NCBI GenBank assembly: GCA_000697055.1
Contig: JNDT01001468.1
Coordinates: forward strand, 1 to 64,000
Direction of reading: 5' to 3'
Length of the DNA: 64,000 nt
From: Saksenaea vasiformis B4078
Taxonomy: Eukaryota; Mucoromycota; Mucoromycetes; Mucorales; Saksenaeaceae
Shown here in pieces: positions 1 to 10,844 of this stretch (position 1 is the stretch's first letter; each line of letters begins with the position of its first letter). The position numbers and the translations under genes were made by a program. The notes under the pieces were generated by a model. The model saw only the letters and a list, made by a program, of their open reading frames with translations, searched no databases and had not been told where the DNA came from.

Positions 1-467
1 TGGCACCGAGCCCGAAACTGACTTACATTTTCTTCTGTCTTGCCCAAAGCGCTGGTTGATCTGGTGCCGCGTGTGGACGTCGTTCTTCTCCACCGCCCCC
101 AGTCTTCCGGTCCTTGAAGATATGATACTTCGTCTGTCTTTCGTTTCTGCCCCCGCCCAGTACCCTTCCACTGAAGCACTCTCTGCGGCTGTTCTTGTGG
201 GCATTTGGCGCGCATACTGGCTCCACGTTTTCGACCACATCCCTTTCCTTCCCCATCCCATCACCTCTACCATTATTTCTGCCGTACATCGAATGCAACC
301 GCGCACTGACTTCTAGTCCTTCCCCTCTTCCTTAGACATAGTCTGTAGTTCGTCACTCTCAACTCTCCCCTCGATCCATTCACGGCATACCACTGTCTTA
401 CACGTGTGACCGTTTATTTTTTTTAATAAATTGGCGCTACCCACGCCCATATAAAAAAAAAAAAAAA
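1..467 (+). mobile_element. 3' end of a non-LTR (LINE-type) retrotransposon
   Basis: An ORF is open from the window edge (frame 2) to a TAG at 314-316. Its first residues read TEPETDLHFLLSCPKRWLIW, which resembles the zinc-knuckle-like tail found after the reverse transcriptase of fungal LINEs (pattern E-x-x-x-H-F-x-x-x-C-P-x-x-W). After the stop lies a short 3' UTR with AATAAA at about 425-430 and a run of about 15 A at 453-467, as expected for a target-primed insertion. The catalytic RT and endonuclease parts would lie to the left of the window. Whether the copy is intact cannot be judged. The element ends only 86 bp before the G-gamma start codon. Confidence 0.6.
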
Positions 468-552
468 TGTTTTTTGTATTTTCCGCATTAGAACATTCAT
501 TCACACCCATGTGTGCGAACACGCGGTTGCTCAAGCTAAATCTTTACTAACC

Positions 553-864
553 ATGGGCCCAAAACGTTCTCAACGGTTGTCAGAATCAAAATTAAAACGC
601 CTGTTCGAACATAATCAACGGCTACAAGAACAGCTTGACATGCCCCGCATCCCTGTGAGCGAGGCTTCGCATAAGTAAAAAAGAAGAAAATAATAGAGAC
701 GCCAATGAATTGCCTCTTTCTCTAAACATTGTTAGCCTAGTCTAATCGCATACTGTGCTTCCACCAGTGATCCTCTTGTGCCGTCGGTATGGGGACCGGT
801 CGACAAGTCCAACGACCCTTTTGCACCCAGTCGGAAGAAAGCATGGTGCTGCAACATCATGTAA
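553..864 (+). CDS. Heterotrimeric G-protein gamma subunit (Ste18-like)
   Basis: Two exons, 553-674 and 741-864, separated by a 66-nt GT-AG intron, encode 81 residues, the usual size for fungal G-gamma. Residues 12-40 form the coiled-coil and loop (LKRLFEHNQRLQEQL, then PRIPVSEASH). The second exon supplies the conserved DPLVPSVWGPVDKSNDPF segment. The protein ends WCCNIM: CNIM is a CAAX box predicted to be farnesylated, and the preceding Cys is a likely palmitoylation site. By family knowledge it pairs with G-beta at the plasma membrane in receptor signalling such as mating or nutrient sensing. The start is the first ATG and gives full family length. Both exons are too short to stand out as long ORFs. 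Confidence 0.93.
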
Positions 865-901
865 AAGATAATGGTATAATAAAAAAAATGTCAGCATACT
901 T

Positions 902-1036
902 TCATATGCATCTGCACCTTATTTCCGTCCGTTTCCGATCTGGTTGACCAATGATGAGCGGATATGTAAGCATTGAAAATAAAATGCCGGGAACAAGCAA
1001 GTTCCCGAACAGTGTGGGGTAGGTTGTCCAAGGCAT
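902..1036 (-). CDS. Small hypothetical membrane ORF (44 aa)
   Basis: The reading starts at the ATG on the minus strand at 1036 and has one hydrophobic stretch (TLFGNLLVPGILFSMLTYPL) flanked by polar ends. The frame stays open upstream to about 1111 but without another ATG. I recognise no family. It might be a small organellar membrane subunit, or chance. It lies divergent from the 1199-1450 ORF, so the two could share a promoter. Confidence 0.2.
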   Translation of the reverse strand: MPWTTYPTLFGNLLVPGILFSMLTYPLIIGQPDRKRTEIRCRCI

Positions 1037-1198
1037 GTCACATGCGAGGTCTCCTTCGAATGTTGATAATGACTCAGGATGAGGTTCTTTTGTTCTGGGA
1101 TAGTTCTTCACATGAGTAAGAGTTTCGATTTAGTTAAATACGACCGATAACGCTACTCCTTTTTTTCTTACCTCTTTCTATCCTCTGTTACTTCTATT

Positions 1199-1450
1199 AT
1201 GTTTCTGTTAAGGATCTCTCAGTCAACAAGTCGCTCTTCTATATGTCTCCAGGCTTGCTCAGCGGGACGGCGATATTTTAGCGTGCCAACGAAGAAAAAA
1301 ACCGAATCCGCCGCCCAAGAAGACCAAGCATACCATCACCAAGTAGCTCCCTTGACAGACACAAAGTTATACACTACGCAAGGCGTTGTAAATAGCAATG
1401 ATCCTTCTTCTAACTTCAGTCCTTCAGTGAACGCTATCTTTGATGACTGA
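1199..1450 (+). CDS. Hypothetical protein with mitochondrial-type N-terminus (83 aa)
   Basis: A single ORF begins at an ATG just behind a pyrimidine-rich tract (about 1160-1197), a common promoter context in this window. The first 27 residues are rich in Ser and Arg, have no acidic residue and end in GRRYFSVP, which resembles a cleavable mitochondrial presequence. The rest is polar and low in complexity, ending in an acidic tail (AIFDD). AATAAA follows the stop at about 1502. No family recognised. Confidence 0.4.
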   Translation: MFLLRISQSTSRSSICLQACSAGRRYFSVPTKKKTESAAQEDQAYHHQVAPLTDTKLYTTQGVVNSNDPSSNFSPSVNAIFDD

Positions 1451-2441
1451 TTTTTATAATACTTATCCTTGTACATATCATAACCTTCCCATCTTTAAAA
1501 CAAATAAAAGAACCTACAGCCAATCCTTAACAGGAGTATGTCCCAGCCAGCAGCAACGAGCATAAAAATAGATCCAGTCCCCACTTATGCATTATTCACG
1601 TTTAGGAAAGTGACAGGGCCGGATAGCTATCAGTTTAATCATAGTATCAAGAAAGCACGTTTCATTATAGTTATCAAACAAGGACAGCATAACACCAAAG
1701 CTGAATTTCACTTTAAGAGACGTTATTTCTGATTTCGGTTTATTTTCGGATGTCTGCAGAGGCGGTCTAGACAGCACCGAATTGTCGGTACTTTGTTAGC
1801 GTGATAAATCTGCATATATAGAGTGGCCGTGGCGATTGATAGCGCGCATGCTTGACGATCAACAAGCCAATGCGAAAATAACAAAGCGCTTATTACGCTG
1901 TACTAAAAATCTTTCTTGGCAAAATAGATTAGTGATAAATTCAACTATCTTTGTCATCAAATCACATAAACAGAGAAACACGCAAATTGCATAGGTCATG
2001 GCCTTTTCACATTAGATGAATGGCTCAGTTACTGTTATCAGAAGGAAACATAGGTAATATAGCATGGATTGTGTTAATGCCGTTATATTCATCGAGCAGT
2101 GCAAGTGTAATAAATCAAAGGTCCATCAATGTCTCTGATTTCATTCAATATACAACTCACCATTTTAAGGATCACAAAAAACCCCTCAAAGTGAAAGGGA
2201 ACCAACCGACTTCGTTATCTGAATCCGAATTGCGATCAAACCAAGTTTGCGGGGGCCGCTAACGGTGCGTGAGACTGTTGAATTTTTTTTTATAACTCGG
2301 ACCAGGAAAAAAAAAAAAGCTTTCTCTTCGAGCAAACACCACTGTGTCGCTGTAAAGCTTCCTTGCAATGTATGATAAAGATTGACATCCTCCTTGCTTT
2401 CTTAACAAGCTTCTGTATAGTTTTACAATACCCTTCGGCTT
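1451..2441. other. Intergenic spacer
   Basis: AT-rich DNA with only short ORFs (1538-1732 and 2020-2262, plus strand) that show neither family similarity nor codon pattern. Poly-A and poly-T runs occur at 2283-2320. The last 150 bp presumably carry the promoter and 5' leader of the PRPP synthetase gene. No other feature seen. Confidence 0.5.
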
Positions 2442-3562
2442 ATGATGTCTGACAATTCCATCAAGGTTTTCACTGGCAATTCGCACCCTGAGCTTGCCAA
2501 GCTGGTCGCACGCCGTATTGGTGTTGAATTGGCCAAGGCTGTTGTAATGAAGTACTCTAACCAGGAAACTTCCGTGACCATTGGAGAGTCTGTCCGTGAC
2601 GAAGACGTGTTTATCATTCAATCAGGCTGCGGCGAAATCAACGATAACCTGATGGAATTGTTGATTATGATTAATGCTTGCAAGACCGCCTCTGCTCGCC
2701 GCATTACTGCTGTCATTCCCTGCTTCCCCTACGCTCGTCAAGACAAGAAGGATAAGAGCCGTGCTCCCATTACTGCCAAACTCACTGCCAATATGCTGAC
2801 TGTGGCCGGTGCTGATCACGTTATTACAATGGATCTCCATGCCTCCCAAATTCAGGGTTTCTTTAATATTCCTGTTGACAACTTATACTGTGAACCTCCC
2901 ATGATCAAGTACATCCGCACCCAGATCCCCAACTGGACCAATGCTATCATTGTCTCTCCTGATGCTGGTGGTGCAAAGCGGTAAGTTGAAACAGATAGGA
3001 TGTATAGGGTTTAATTTTGGCTTCCCAGTGCTACCGCCATTGCAGATCGTCTCAATTTGGACTTCGCATTGATTCACAAGGAACGAAAGAAAGCCAATGA
3101 GGTCTCACGTATGGTGCTTGTAGGCGATGTGCGTGACAAGATTGCTATTCTTGTGGATGATATGGCCGACACTTGCGGTACTCTTGGTTTGGCCGCCAAG
3201 ACCTTGGTTGAGAATGGTGCAGAAAAAGTCTATGCCATTGTTGCCCATGGTATCCTTTCCGGAAAAGCTATCAAGGTTATCAATGAATCTGTAATTGAGA
3301 AACTTGTCGTCAGCAACACTATCCCTCACGAAGACAAAATGGTAAATGAACATGTTTTTGTTTCAACAGTTTTACTGATGCCACATACTAGGCGATATGT
3401 CCCAAGCTCGACATTATTGACATTTCTCCCACTTTGGCAGAGGCTATCAGAAGGTAAAAAGAGAAAAAAAAACGCGTGCGATTAGGCTAAGCTAAAATTT
3501 CGAATGGTAGAACCCACAATGGTGAATCTGTGTCATATCTTTTCTCACATGTCCCTGAATAA
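2442..3562 (+). CDS. Ribose-phosphate pyrophosphokinase (PRPP synthetase)
   Basis: Four exons (2442-2980, 3029-3341, 3392-3453, 3511-3562) join in frame to 321 residues, the usual length of the family. It makes phosphoribosyl pyrophosphate from ribose 5-phosphate and ATP for purine, pyrimidine, His, Trp and NAD synthesis in the cytosol. Visible landmarks are [10 protein letters not shown] at the start, the ATP-binding segment [31 protein letters not shown], the [10 protein letters not shown] loop, and the PRPP-binding signature [11 protein letters not shown] in exon 2. The C-terminus ends in YLFSHVPE, like other eukaryotic PRS proteins. All introns are GT-AG and 48-57 nt. A second ATG two codons... 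one codon downstream (2445) is an equally possible start. Fungi usually carry several PRS paralogues; which one this is cannot be told. Confidence 0.95.
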
Positions 3563-3715
3563 AAAAGCACATTCATAGATCATAATATCATATTTGTCGA
3601 ATAAACTTGTATCAAAATCAATGGTTTTCTTTTTATGTTGGTTGGTTATGTTACACGATGGTGGCTGCAGCCGGGATTTTTTTTTTAATCATCCACGCGC
3701 AGTAACTATTTACAA

Positions 3716-4630
3716 TCAAATTGATTCGTCCCATTTCCGTTTGGCAGTTTTCTCAGACTGGTTTGCTTGAATTGCTTCCTTTTCGAGCGCTTCTAGATCA
3801 ACCCCTTCTAACAGCGAATCTTCGTCAAACTCAAAACTATCATCATTTGCCCGCGTTTGTGTCGAATGCTGATGCTGTTGAAATCGTATAGACGTGCGCA
3901 GCGGACTCTGACGAATGGCATGATTCGGTGTAGATGTGGCAAAAGGATGATCCGGCGACCAATTCCAAGGCTCGTCATCGTCATCACCATGCTCTAAATT
4001 AAACCGAGCCATTGCTGCCCGGTCGGGGACTGGGGATACTTGAGAAGATATAGATCGGAAGATTCCGGGTAGACGTTGTTGTTGTTGTTTTGGCAATGTT
4101 TTTCTTTTCTCTGGTTGCAGAGATTGAATCACTTTTGTTTGGTGGTAGAGTTCCAAAATCACGTTGTCTTCCACTTGGAAACTTTAGACAGACTAATTAT
4201 TCTTGTGCTGAGGAAATCCTATATATATATATATATATATATATACCTCTTACATCGCAACCTCACCCTGCCGGCATCTTGCGTTTCAATTGTCCCGATC
4301 ACTGTAACTGAGGCTCCAGTTTTCAAACGGCTCGCATCAACTCGAGCGCATAACCGTGAAGTTAACGTGATCGGCAGAGTGCCTGTTCCATCATCTTACA
4401 GAAGAAAGAGGAAATCGGTTGAACGGAAAAGGCTCCCAGTATCTTGTCAAAATAAATTCATACCTAGCCAAATAATACGTTGTACATCTTTATTGTCGGT
4501 GGGAGAGCATTCCGTTTGTGCAATCAAGAGACCATTGAGTCTACAAGTACGTGTGCACGCGTTTTTTCCTCATGTGAGCAAAAGCATCACACACGATTAA
4601 AGCTTCAAACCTCACTTTGCTGCCAGTCAT
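3716..4630 (-). CDS. OB-fold protein, possibly RMI2/RPA32/TEN1-like
   Basis: Four minus-strand exons (4630-4611, 4540-4464, 4394-4247, 4181-3716) give 236 residues starting MTGSKVRLNGLLIAQTE. Residues about 7-105 look like a single OB fold: a strand pair, then IIWLDDGTGTLPITL, ASVTVIGTIE, and VRLRCKSFQVEDN. WLDDGTG plus a late V-x-V-x-G strand is typical of small OB proteins of the RPA32/STN1/TEN1/RMI2 group, which act in replication, telomere or RecQ-complex biology; assignment within the group is inference. The C-terminal half is polar, Gln- and acid-rich (FEFDEDSLLEGVDLEALEKE) and likely disordered, longer than in animal RMI2. The third intron carries a (TA)n microsatellite. The first exon is only 20 nt and its splice site is the least certain. 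Confidence 0.6.
4220..4245. repeat. (TA)13 microsatellite in an intron of the OB-fold gene
   Basis: A perfect run of TA dinucleotides lies between the inferred donor of exon 3 and the acceptor of exon 4 of the minus-strand OB-fold gene. It is expected to vary in length between strains. Confidence 0.9.
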
Positions 4631-5724
4631 GCCGTCATTCTGTTTAACATGATGGATGAATTGAGGTCGGTAGCTTGAATTAGTGACAGCCATTGATCTC
4701 CAACTTGTCTCCTCGGCTCAGGGCCTTCCCGTTTGTTCCGAATTTGGGAACGAAACCGTGACCGAGTCTGAGAATTTTCTTTTCTCCGGTGGGCACGATG
4801 GTCGTCATTACAAGCCCCAACAATGCCACCGGCACCAGTTTTGGCACTTGCGTTGCAAACCCTAGTGAATTGCCTTTAGAACAAGAACATACTATATGTG
4901 ATGCATATGGTATGTGAGTCTTAGAAACTTTAATGGGATTGAGAGGAGAGTTCTCTACTTAGTATACCTTCAAGGTGAACCGGAGACACTCGCACAAGCT
5001 ATGGCGTTTACGGCATTGAGGTGTACACTGGCCACTAGTTCGACAATTAAGTTTACTTGCACAAATCAAGTAAGATGATAATTATGACGTCTCTGCATTT
5101 GGTTGTGATTTCGACACCTTCGTAACTGGCATCACAAGAAGAGAAACGCAAACAGCGGATAATCGATCTAGTTTGTACGGCATCCATCACTATTGTACCA
5201 AGAACAGAATTAGGCTCATCAGGTAATCGTCTTGTACCGCTTGGTTCCAAGGGGAGCACCACATTTGACGGCCAGATTTTTCAGAAAAGTTGATGTGTGG
5301 AGATCGGGTCTCTTGATTAATGTGAATAAAAGAGGTCCTGAGACTTCGGAGAGCAGCTGCTGAATATAAGCTAAGATGATTCATAAAATTGACAAACGAA
5401 TCTCCTTTTGTATTGCCAGCTCAGCTTCGGTTATCTTGCATATGACAAAGTACAGGTTTCTCGTAGGGGCAATGTGAATCACTGTCAGGCTATCGACTTC
5501 TGCTTCCCAGCACCAAACACAGCAAGCCACTTGGATGAAAGCAGCGATTATAGAATACTATATTCCTAGGTTACGTTCCAGTGTTTTGAAAGTATGCTCT
5601 CAGTAATGCGTTAGTGCGACAAGTGGCTGGATCGGGTTCTGTTCTTCAAGAAGCCCAAGTTCTTTTTTCTCTTGCCCTTTCAACGTTAGGAGCTGGGTAT
5701 AAATTGTTGTCGCTATTATGGACA
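4631..5724. other. Intergenic spacer
   Basis: No ORF in this 1.1-kb stretch resembles a known protein. The ORFs seen (4683-4865 plus; 5053-5384 minus) are short, lack family motifs and mostly open with non-ATG codons. No tRNA or clear repeat seen. It separates the OB-fold gene from dispersed repeat copy A. Confidence 0.4.
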
Positions 5725-6309
5725 TATACTGTTTATTGAATCACTTTTTATGCTACATTAAATAAACCTTGCGTCTCTGAAGAGCCAAGTTTGCACTAAA
5801 AAAGGATCGAATATGCGGCCGTCAGTACATCAATTTTTCGTCTGAAGATAATCAACTTACATGAACTCGGTCTTCAGCGGACGCAAAATTTATTCAAGCA
5901 GCATAAAAAATAATTCATGGTTAGTAAATAAATGATGCTTTGATGTCTTTTCACTTACCCCCGAAGGGGTATTCCCGCCCATCGACGGGGCCAAAGCCCC
6001 GCGCCTGCGCGGTGGGGGCGGCGAGAAGTGGGAGGACCTAATGGCATTGGAGCGGCCATGTTTGAACGGTCTGTAGAGGACTTGAAGCGATACAACATCT
6101 GGCAATTTATTGCGGGAAATGAGCGATACTGAGTGTGTGACAACATTTGCTTACTTGAGTGAAGGGCGTAAAGCACCAACACAGCCAAGACGGTTCGGGA
6201 CAGCGGCCGTGCAGCCTAAGCGGCATACAGAAAACATGAGTGATCCTAGATATGTAATAAAAAGCTGACATCCGTACCGCGGATGTTTGTACCAACAGAG
6301 CCAAAGAAG
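5725..6309 (+). repeat. Dispersed ~0.55-kb repeat family, copy A
   Basis: Copies A, B (13119-13650), C (21338-21564) and D (25459-25918) align in the same orientation. Shared landmarks of A and D: the start TATACTGTTTATTGAAT, a TTTGCACT block, GACTTGAAGCGAT, GACGGTTCGGGACAG and CGTGCAG. A and B also share a middle part with GGTTAGTAAAT and CACTTAC plus a GC-rich hairpin-like stretch (CCCCGAAGGGGTATTCCCG in A) that D lacks. No copy has a conserved ORF. I see neither target duplications nor terminal repeats, so the class is unknown. It may be a non-autonomous transposon or a noncoding gene family. Confidence 0.75.
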
Positions 6310-6370
6310 AAGAAAAAAAAAGGAAAAAGAATGCTCCCTTTAAATATGCATCACTTTCCGTTATCTGAGA

Positions 6371-6814
6371 CATCCTTTTGTGTGAAATAAAAGGAACCTA
6401 TCTTCAACACACTTTTGCATGAGACGACGGAATCCTGTTTCTGACACACCGTTTGTATAAGTCAAAAGAACCCGATCACTGATTCATCCCTTTGCATGAC
6501 ACGGTGGTACCCTATCATCGACACGCCTTTTGCGCGAGATAAAGGATACCGTACCTTTCACACACCTTTTGCGTGTAACAAAGAAATCGGATCACTGATT
6601 CATCCTTTGCATGAGACGATAGGACTCTATCACCGACACGCCTTCCGCATGAGAACAAAAAATTGTACCTTTCTCACACCCTTTGCATGAAATAAAAAAA
6701 TCCTTATCATTATCACGTCTTTTGCATGGGACAAAGAACTCTATCTTTAACACGCCTTTACACGAGACAATGGCACATCTTTTGCGTTAGATGATGGAAA
6801 GCTACCAGCGACAC
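6371..6814. repeat. Degenerate minisatellite, about 12 units of 35-42 bp
   Basis: Tandem units share the pattern CCTTTTGCATGAGACAAAGG followed by an A/C-rich part and ending in CACAC or GACAC. Successive units begin near 6371, 6404, 6443, 6489, 6525 and onward to 6814. Units are diverged and two have extra bases (the GATCACTGATTCATC variant occurs twice). A lone unit-like stretch (CCTTTCACACGCCGCCTGTG) occurs at about 30162. No ORF spans the array. Confidence 0.8.
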
Positions 6815-9105
6815 TGACGTAACATAGAAGAGTATGACACGCAAATCATAGCACCCGTGAACGTAAAAATACGTACTTCAAAACCCAGAGGTTATCTGGA
6901 AGTAACGCCAAATATCTTCGAATAGATGCAAAGTCATGGGAAAAACCCAATAGTTTCTTACTTGCAGCGATTACATCATTGTTATTGTCCTACATAATCG
7001 GAAGTAAGGTCTCGCAAGCAGGAGTAACAATTAACACAAGAGATATTACATCTTGCAGCTCTAAGATTTCAGTGTCACGCACTATATAATACATAAAGAT
7101 TTTTGCGGACGATTTCCAACCTCATCAGATCCTCTGACTCGCTACAGCACTTTTGAATCGGTAAAAATGGCTTCCAGTGATTGTACTCTTGCGCAATATG
7201 AAAATTATCAGACGTATTGTGAAGTATATGAAGAACAATACATACGAGTGCTTAATTCAATGTCTGCCGTACTTCCTCTTCACCATCGGGCAAGTGAATC
7301 AGATCAATGCTTTTGAAAAACGAACTGAAGCGTAGCTGTGCGACAATGGCAGTAGATACTGTCACCCTTGATTCAACTTTCCCACAGCTATGAAGACGAT
7401 GTCTAAAATAAGGAAGGGATGACTAAATTTGCAAGGACAATCAAGGTTTACACTTACCCTGCATATTCAATATTTTTGCGATGTTTTCTCGAATGGGCAT
7501 GTGATTTTCCATTTCCAGCAATTTCTTCGTACGTGAACGGCCGCTTTCATCTATCGCGCATATCAATACGTTAGAAAACGCACGGACATTGTTTGACTAC
7601 CTATCATCTATCCATCTAGGAAACGATCTTGCATTCACAGCAAGGCCAAAGACACACAGACTCTGTGTGACAGCGCCTTCCGGTCATGATACTTGGTTTC
7701 TATTGGCGGCTAATTTTCTGCAAAGGGCGTGGTGCAGAAACAAAAACTTTAAAAAGCAATACGCAATTGCTTTTGAAGTATCAGGGGGATCATCGAGAAA
7801 TGTTCATACCACTCGTTCAACGTAACGATTTTGCTTTGCATTTTGGTGGCTATAATTGTAGCGCTGTAAAGCTTTTGGCTCGTGCATATTTATAAAAGGC
7901 AAGGTACAAGGAAGTATCCTCTGCTCACATGTACACTTTCAGTACCCTATCAAGGGTGGCTATGGCCGGAGCGCATCCATTAGTCGCGGCTGGGTCACTG
8001 CGGAGAGGTTTTGCTGTGTTACAGTACCCATTATCCTTTCTTAGCATGAAGCTGACGGAGTAAGTAGATGTGCCATGCTTAGAGACAATGCATATCTGAA
8101 GCAATAAACGCTTATAGGAATACAAACCGCCGAAAAAGCCCTTAAGTCTAGGCGGGTCACTGATTTCGTTTGTCATCTGAATATTTATCATAGGCATAAT
8201 GGAAGTATTTTGATAACACTAACCTGAGAGATTGCTTGTAAAATTTTCTTTTTTTATCTCAAGAAATACCTTTTTGAGCGACTTCCCGACAAAAGCGATG
8301 GCCATATCTTACGGTAGAGGCTCAATTGCTTGGAAATGAGGCACCGCAAGGATTCTGTTATTGGCGCAAGTACGTTTTCAGTCAGAAAAGCTTTATCCCA
8401 TTGGATACATCTTTCAAGCGGCGTAAATCCACGTGCAAAATCCCAAAAGTGTGGGTTTGAGCTGTAAAAGGAATGATGCCATGTCGAAGAAATTCCTATA
8501 TTCAAGCTATTTTCTACACGCTTAATTTTTTTTATTTCTGGTGCTTTTCTGCATAAATGGCAATTCAATAGATTTCGCTTTACCAAATAATTGGTGTCCA
8601 TTTATTACGTTCTACTGGGCATCAGATCTCTTTGACTTTGAGAAAAAGACGCGTTGGATTCATTTTCGGTCATTGAACCAAAAAATTAAAAAAGCGAATA
8701 TCTCCAAGCGCACGATTGTATCTGATATTCGGTTCTCCAAGACTAGTCATCGGATTAGATGAGATCTTACATAAGGAAGATTATTGTCTATTGAAGTAGA
8801 TCTAGTTACAGAGTACAAAACAGATAGTCCGAACGGATCACGAGAGTAAACGCGGAAGGGAAAAAAGAACGGCGGAAATAAGTATGATTTGGTGGCAACA
8901 CAAGGAAACGCTTCAATAAAGAGATGCAATGTATTGTTGTCCTACATTCACGACGGGGAGTACTGATCTCTCCGCCAACTCTTTAAATATCAATTCTTAC
9001 GTTCTTTCATATTTCTTTATTCTCTTTCCTCTTAAAACATTTCACCTCCCCCTTCCTTTCTTTTCTAATTAACTTCCTACGGTGAAGCAATTTTAAGCGG
9101 AAACC
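6815..9105. other. Gene-poor spacer upstream of the LysM gene
   Basis: Several ORFs of 60-115 codons occur on both strands (for example 7589-7825 plus, 7925-8197 minus, 8254-8601 minus), but none has recognisable motifs and several start at non-ATG codons. A TATATAA-like stretch lies at 7082. The final 100 bp (about 8995-9095) are C/T-rich and probably form the promoter of the LysM gene. Possible decayed transposon sequence, not identifiable by eye. Confidence 0.35.
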
Positions 9106-9360
9106 ATGCGTCTTCATTCATCTCTTTCGCTCACCGCTATCGGTCTGTTCCTTTTGTCTAGTGCTAAGTTCAGCACAGCCGAGAATGATCTCGCTACCAA
9201 TTCTGAGTCTGTATCGGCAATGTACCTTGCGCCTTTTGCGGATGACAACGAACCTGAATCCGAGTACGAATTGGTCGATAACGACGATGTCATTAATGGT
9301 ATCGATGCTCATACTGTTCAGTTGTGGAAACGCGGTGACGATTGCTCCAAGTACCACAAA

Positions 9361-9399
<39 letters not shown>

Positions 9400-10563
9400 C
9401 AGAACGGCGTCCCAAAGCACAGAAAAATCTCATGGATAATTTCTAGTTTCGGGAAGCGACACTTGCGTCAAACTTTCCAAGAAATATGGTATCACCCTCA
9501 ACCAGTTCTATCAGATGAATCCACACGTGAACAGCAAGTGTACCAATCTTCACAACGGAAAGAAATACTGTGTCAAGAAAGGCTCCTCTTCCTCTAAGAG
9601 CAGCAGCAGCAAGAAGAAGAGCAACAAAGGAAAGAGCTCCTCTTCTTCCTCTGGTGGCTGTAGCAAGCAGCACAAGGTTACAAACTCCGATACCTGTATC
9701 TCCGTCTCCAAGGACTACGGTATCTCGCTTGACGACTTCTACAAGCTGAATCCCAAGGTGCATAAGAACTGCGATAACCTGGACACTGGAAAGAGCTACT
9801 GTGTCAAGGGCAGTTCTTCTTCTCATGACGATGATGAGGACGACGACATTGACGACAAGGTCACTCTTTTCGCCTCCAAGACCAAGAAGAACAAAGGCAA
9901 GAAGAACAAGAAGGACGACAAGAACGAAGATTCCTCCTCTGATTCGAAGGAAAAGCGAAGAAAGATTCAGTCTAACGCCGCTTTCACTTACTACTGGATT
10001 GCTAAGCCCAAGGATTACAAGGGCGGAAAGTCCGTTGCTGTCAAGACTTGCAGCGGCAAGACCATTGGCACTGTCAACGAAAAGTACGCCGATGCATTGG
10101 TCATGGAAGGCACTGGTCTCGTCGGTAGCAAGATTGTAAACCTTGGTAGCTGCTCCTGCACCAACTACAAGTGTTTCGAGGAAGTTAACAAGAAGGATGA
10201 TCCTTATGGTTTGACCGGTAAATAAGACTAAACTCTAGAAAAGTGTTTCAGTGTTCCTGACATTATTTCATTTACACAGCCTACGGTACTGCTCTCCGCC
10301 CTTATGTGACCGTTGCAGCTAACGATCTCGGAAAGAACGCAAAGATCTTTGTTCCTCAGCTCGTCGGATGGACCCTTCCTGGTACCAACAAGAAGCACAA
10401 CGGCTGTTTGTTAGTCGATGATCAGAGCTGGAGTTTCTCCAAGCATCACATCGATCTCTACGTCTACGATAAGGACTACTACAGCAGCCTTGATAAGAGC
10501 CATCGTGTTAACAAGGTTGACATCTACGAAGGTGGCAGCTGCAAATTGCTTAACTACAATTAG
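9106..10563 (+). CDS. Secreted double-LysM protein with C-terminal RlpA/3D-like double-psi beta-barrel
   Basis: Three exons (9106-9361, 9447-10217, 10280-10563) encode 436 residues. The N-terminus (LSLTAIGLFLLSSAKFSTA) is a signal peptide. Two LysM modules follow, each opening with CSKxHKV and containing SDTC, YGI and a closing YCVK; they are predicted to bind chitin or related glycans in the wall. Ser/Lys-rich linkers separate them and an acidic stretch follows. The C-terminal region (AFTYYWIAKP onward; KIFVPQLVGWTLPG; CLLVDD; HHIDLYVYD) resembles a 3D/RlpA-type double-psi barrel, including the Asp-rich D-x-Y end. The repeated module borders support the exon 1/2 junction. The first intron (85 nt) holds 34 consecutive A. 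Role inferred: wall-bound or effector-like extracellular protein. Confidence 0.85.
9364..9397. repeat. Poly-A run of 34 in intron 1 of the LysM gene
   Basis: An uninterrupted A34 tract directly follows the GT donor of intron 1. Such a tract is prone to slippage in the cell and during sequencing, so the exact length is uncertain. Because it is intronic it does not disturb the reading frame. Confidence 0.9.
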
Positions 10564-10844
10564 ATCAAAGTAGGTTAGAACCGTTAGTTTTGAAGTGAGT
10601 TAAAGATTATTCTGTGTTCCCCTCATTTTCCCAAATTTCGAATAAATTTAAACTTTATGCAACCCGCAGTGGTACAAAGCCTGGCTTTGGGTTTCATCTC
10701 ACGTCAACATTAAAAATAGTATATTTCCTGTTTTGGGATTTCCCAAACCAGCAAATAAACTTCATTCCAGGGTTCCGCGTTGTCTTGCCTTTACGTAAAC
10801 ATACTCTTCCAGTTTATTATTATCTATGCCCAGTATCCTTTGTC

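Noticed and set aside
1538..1732. 64-codon plus-strand ORF
   Set aside because: No motif, overlaps another ORF on the opposite strand, and no intron or promoter context supports it.
4221..4246. TATATA run as a possible promoter
   Set aside because: It lies inside an intron of the OB-fold gene and is a plain dinucleotide microsatellite.
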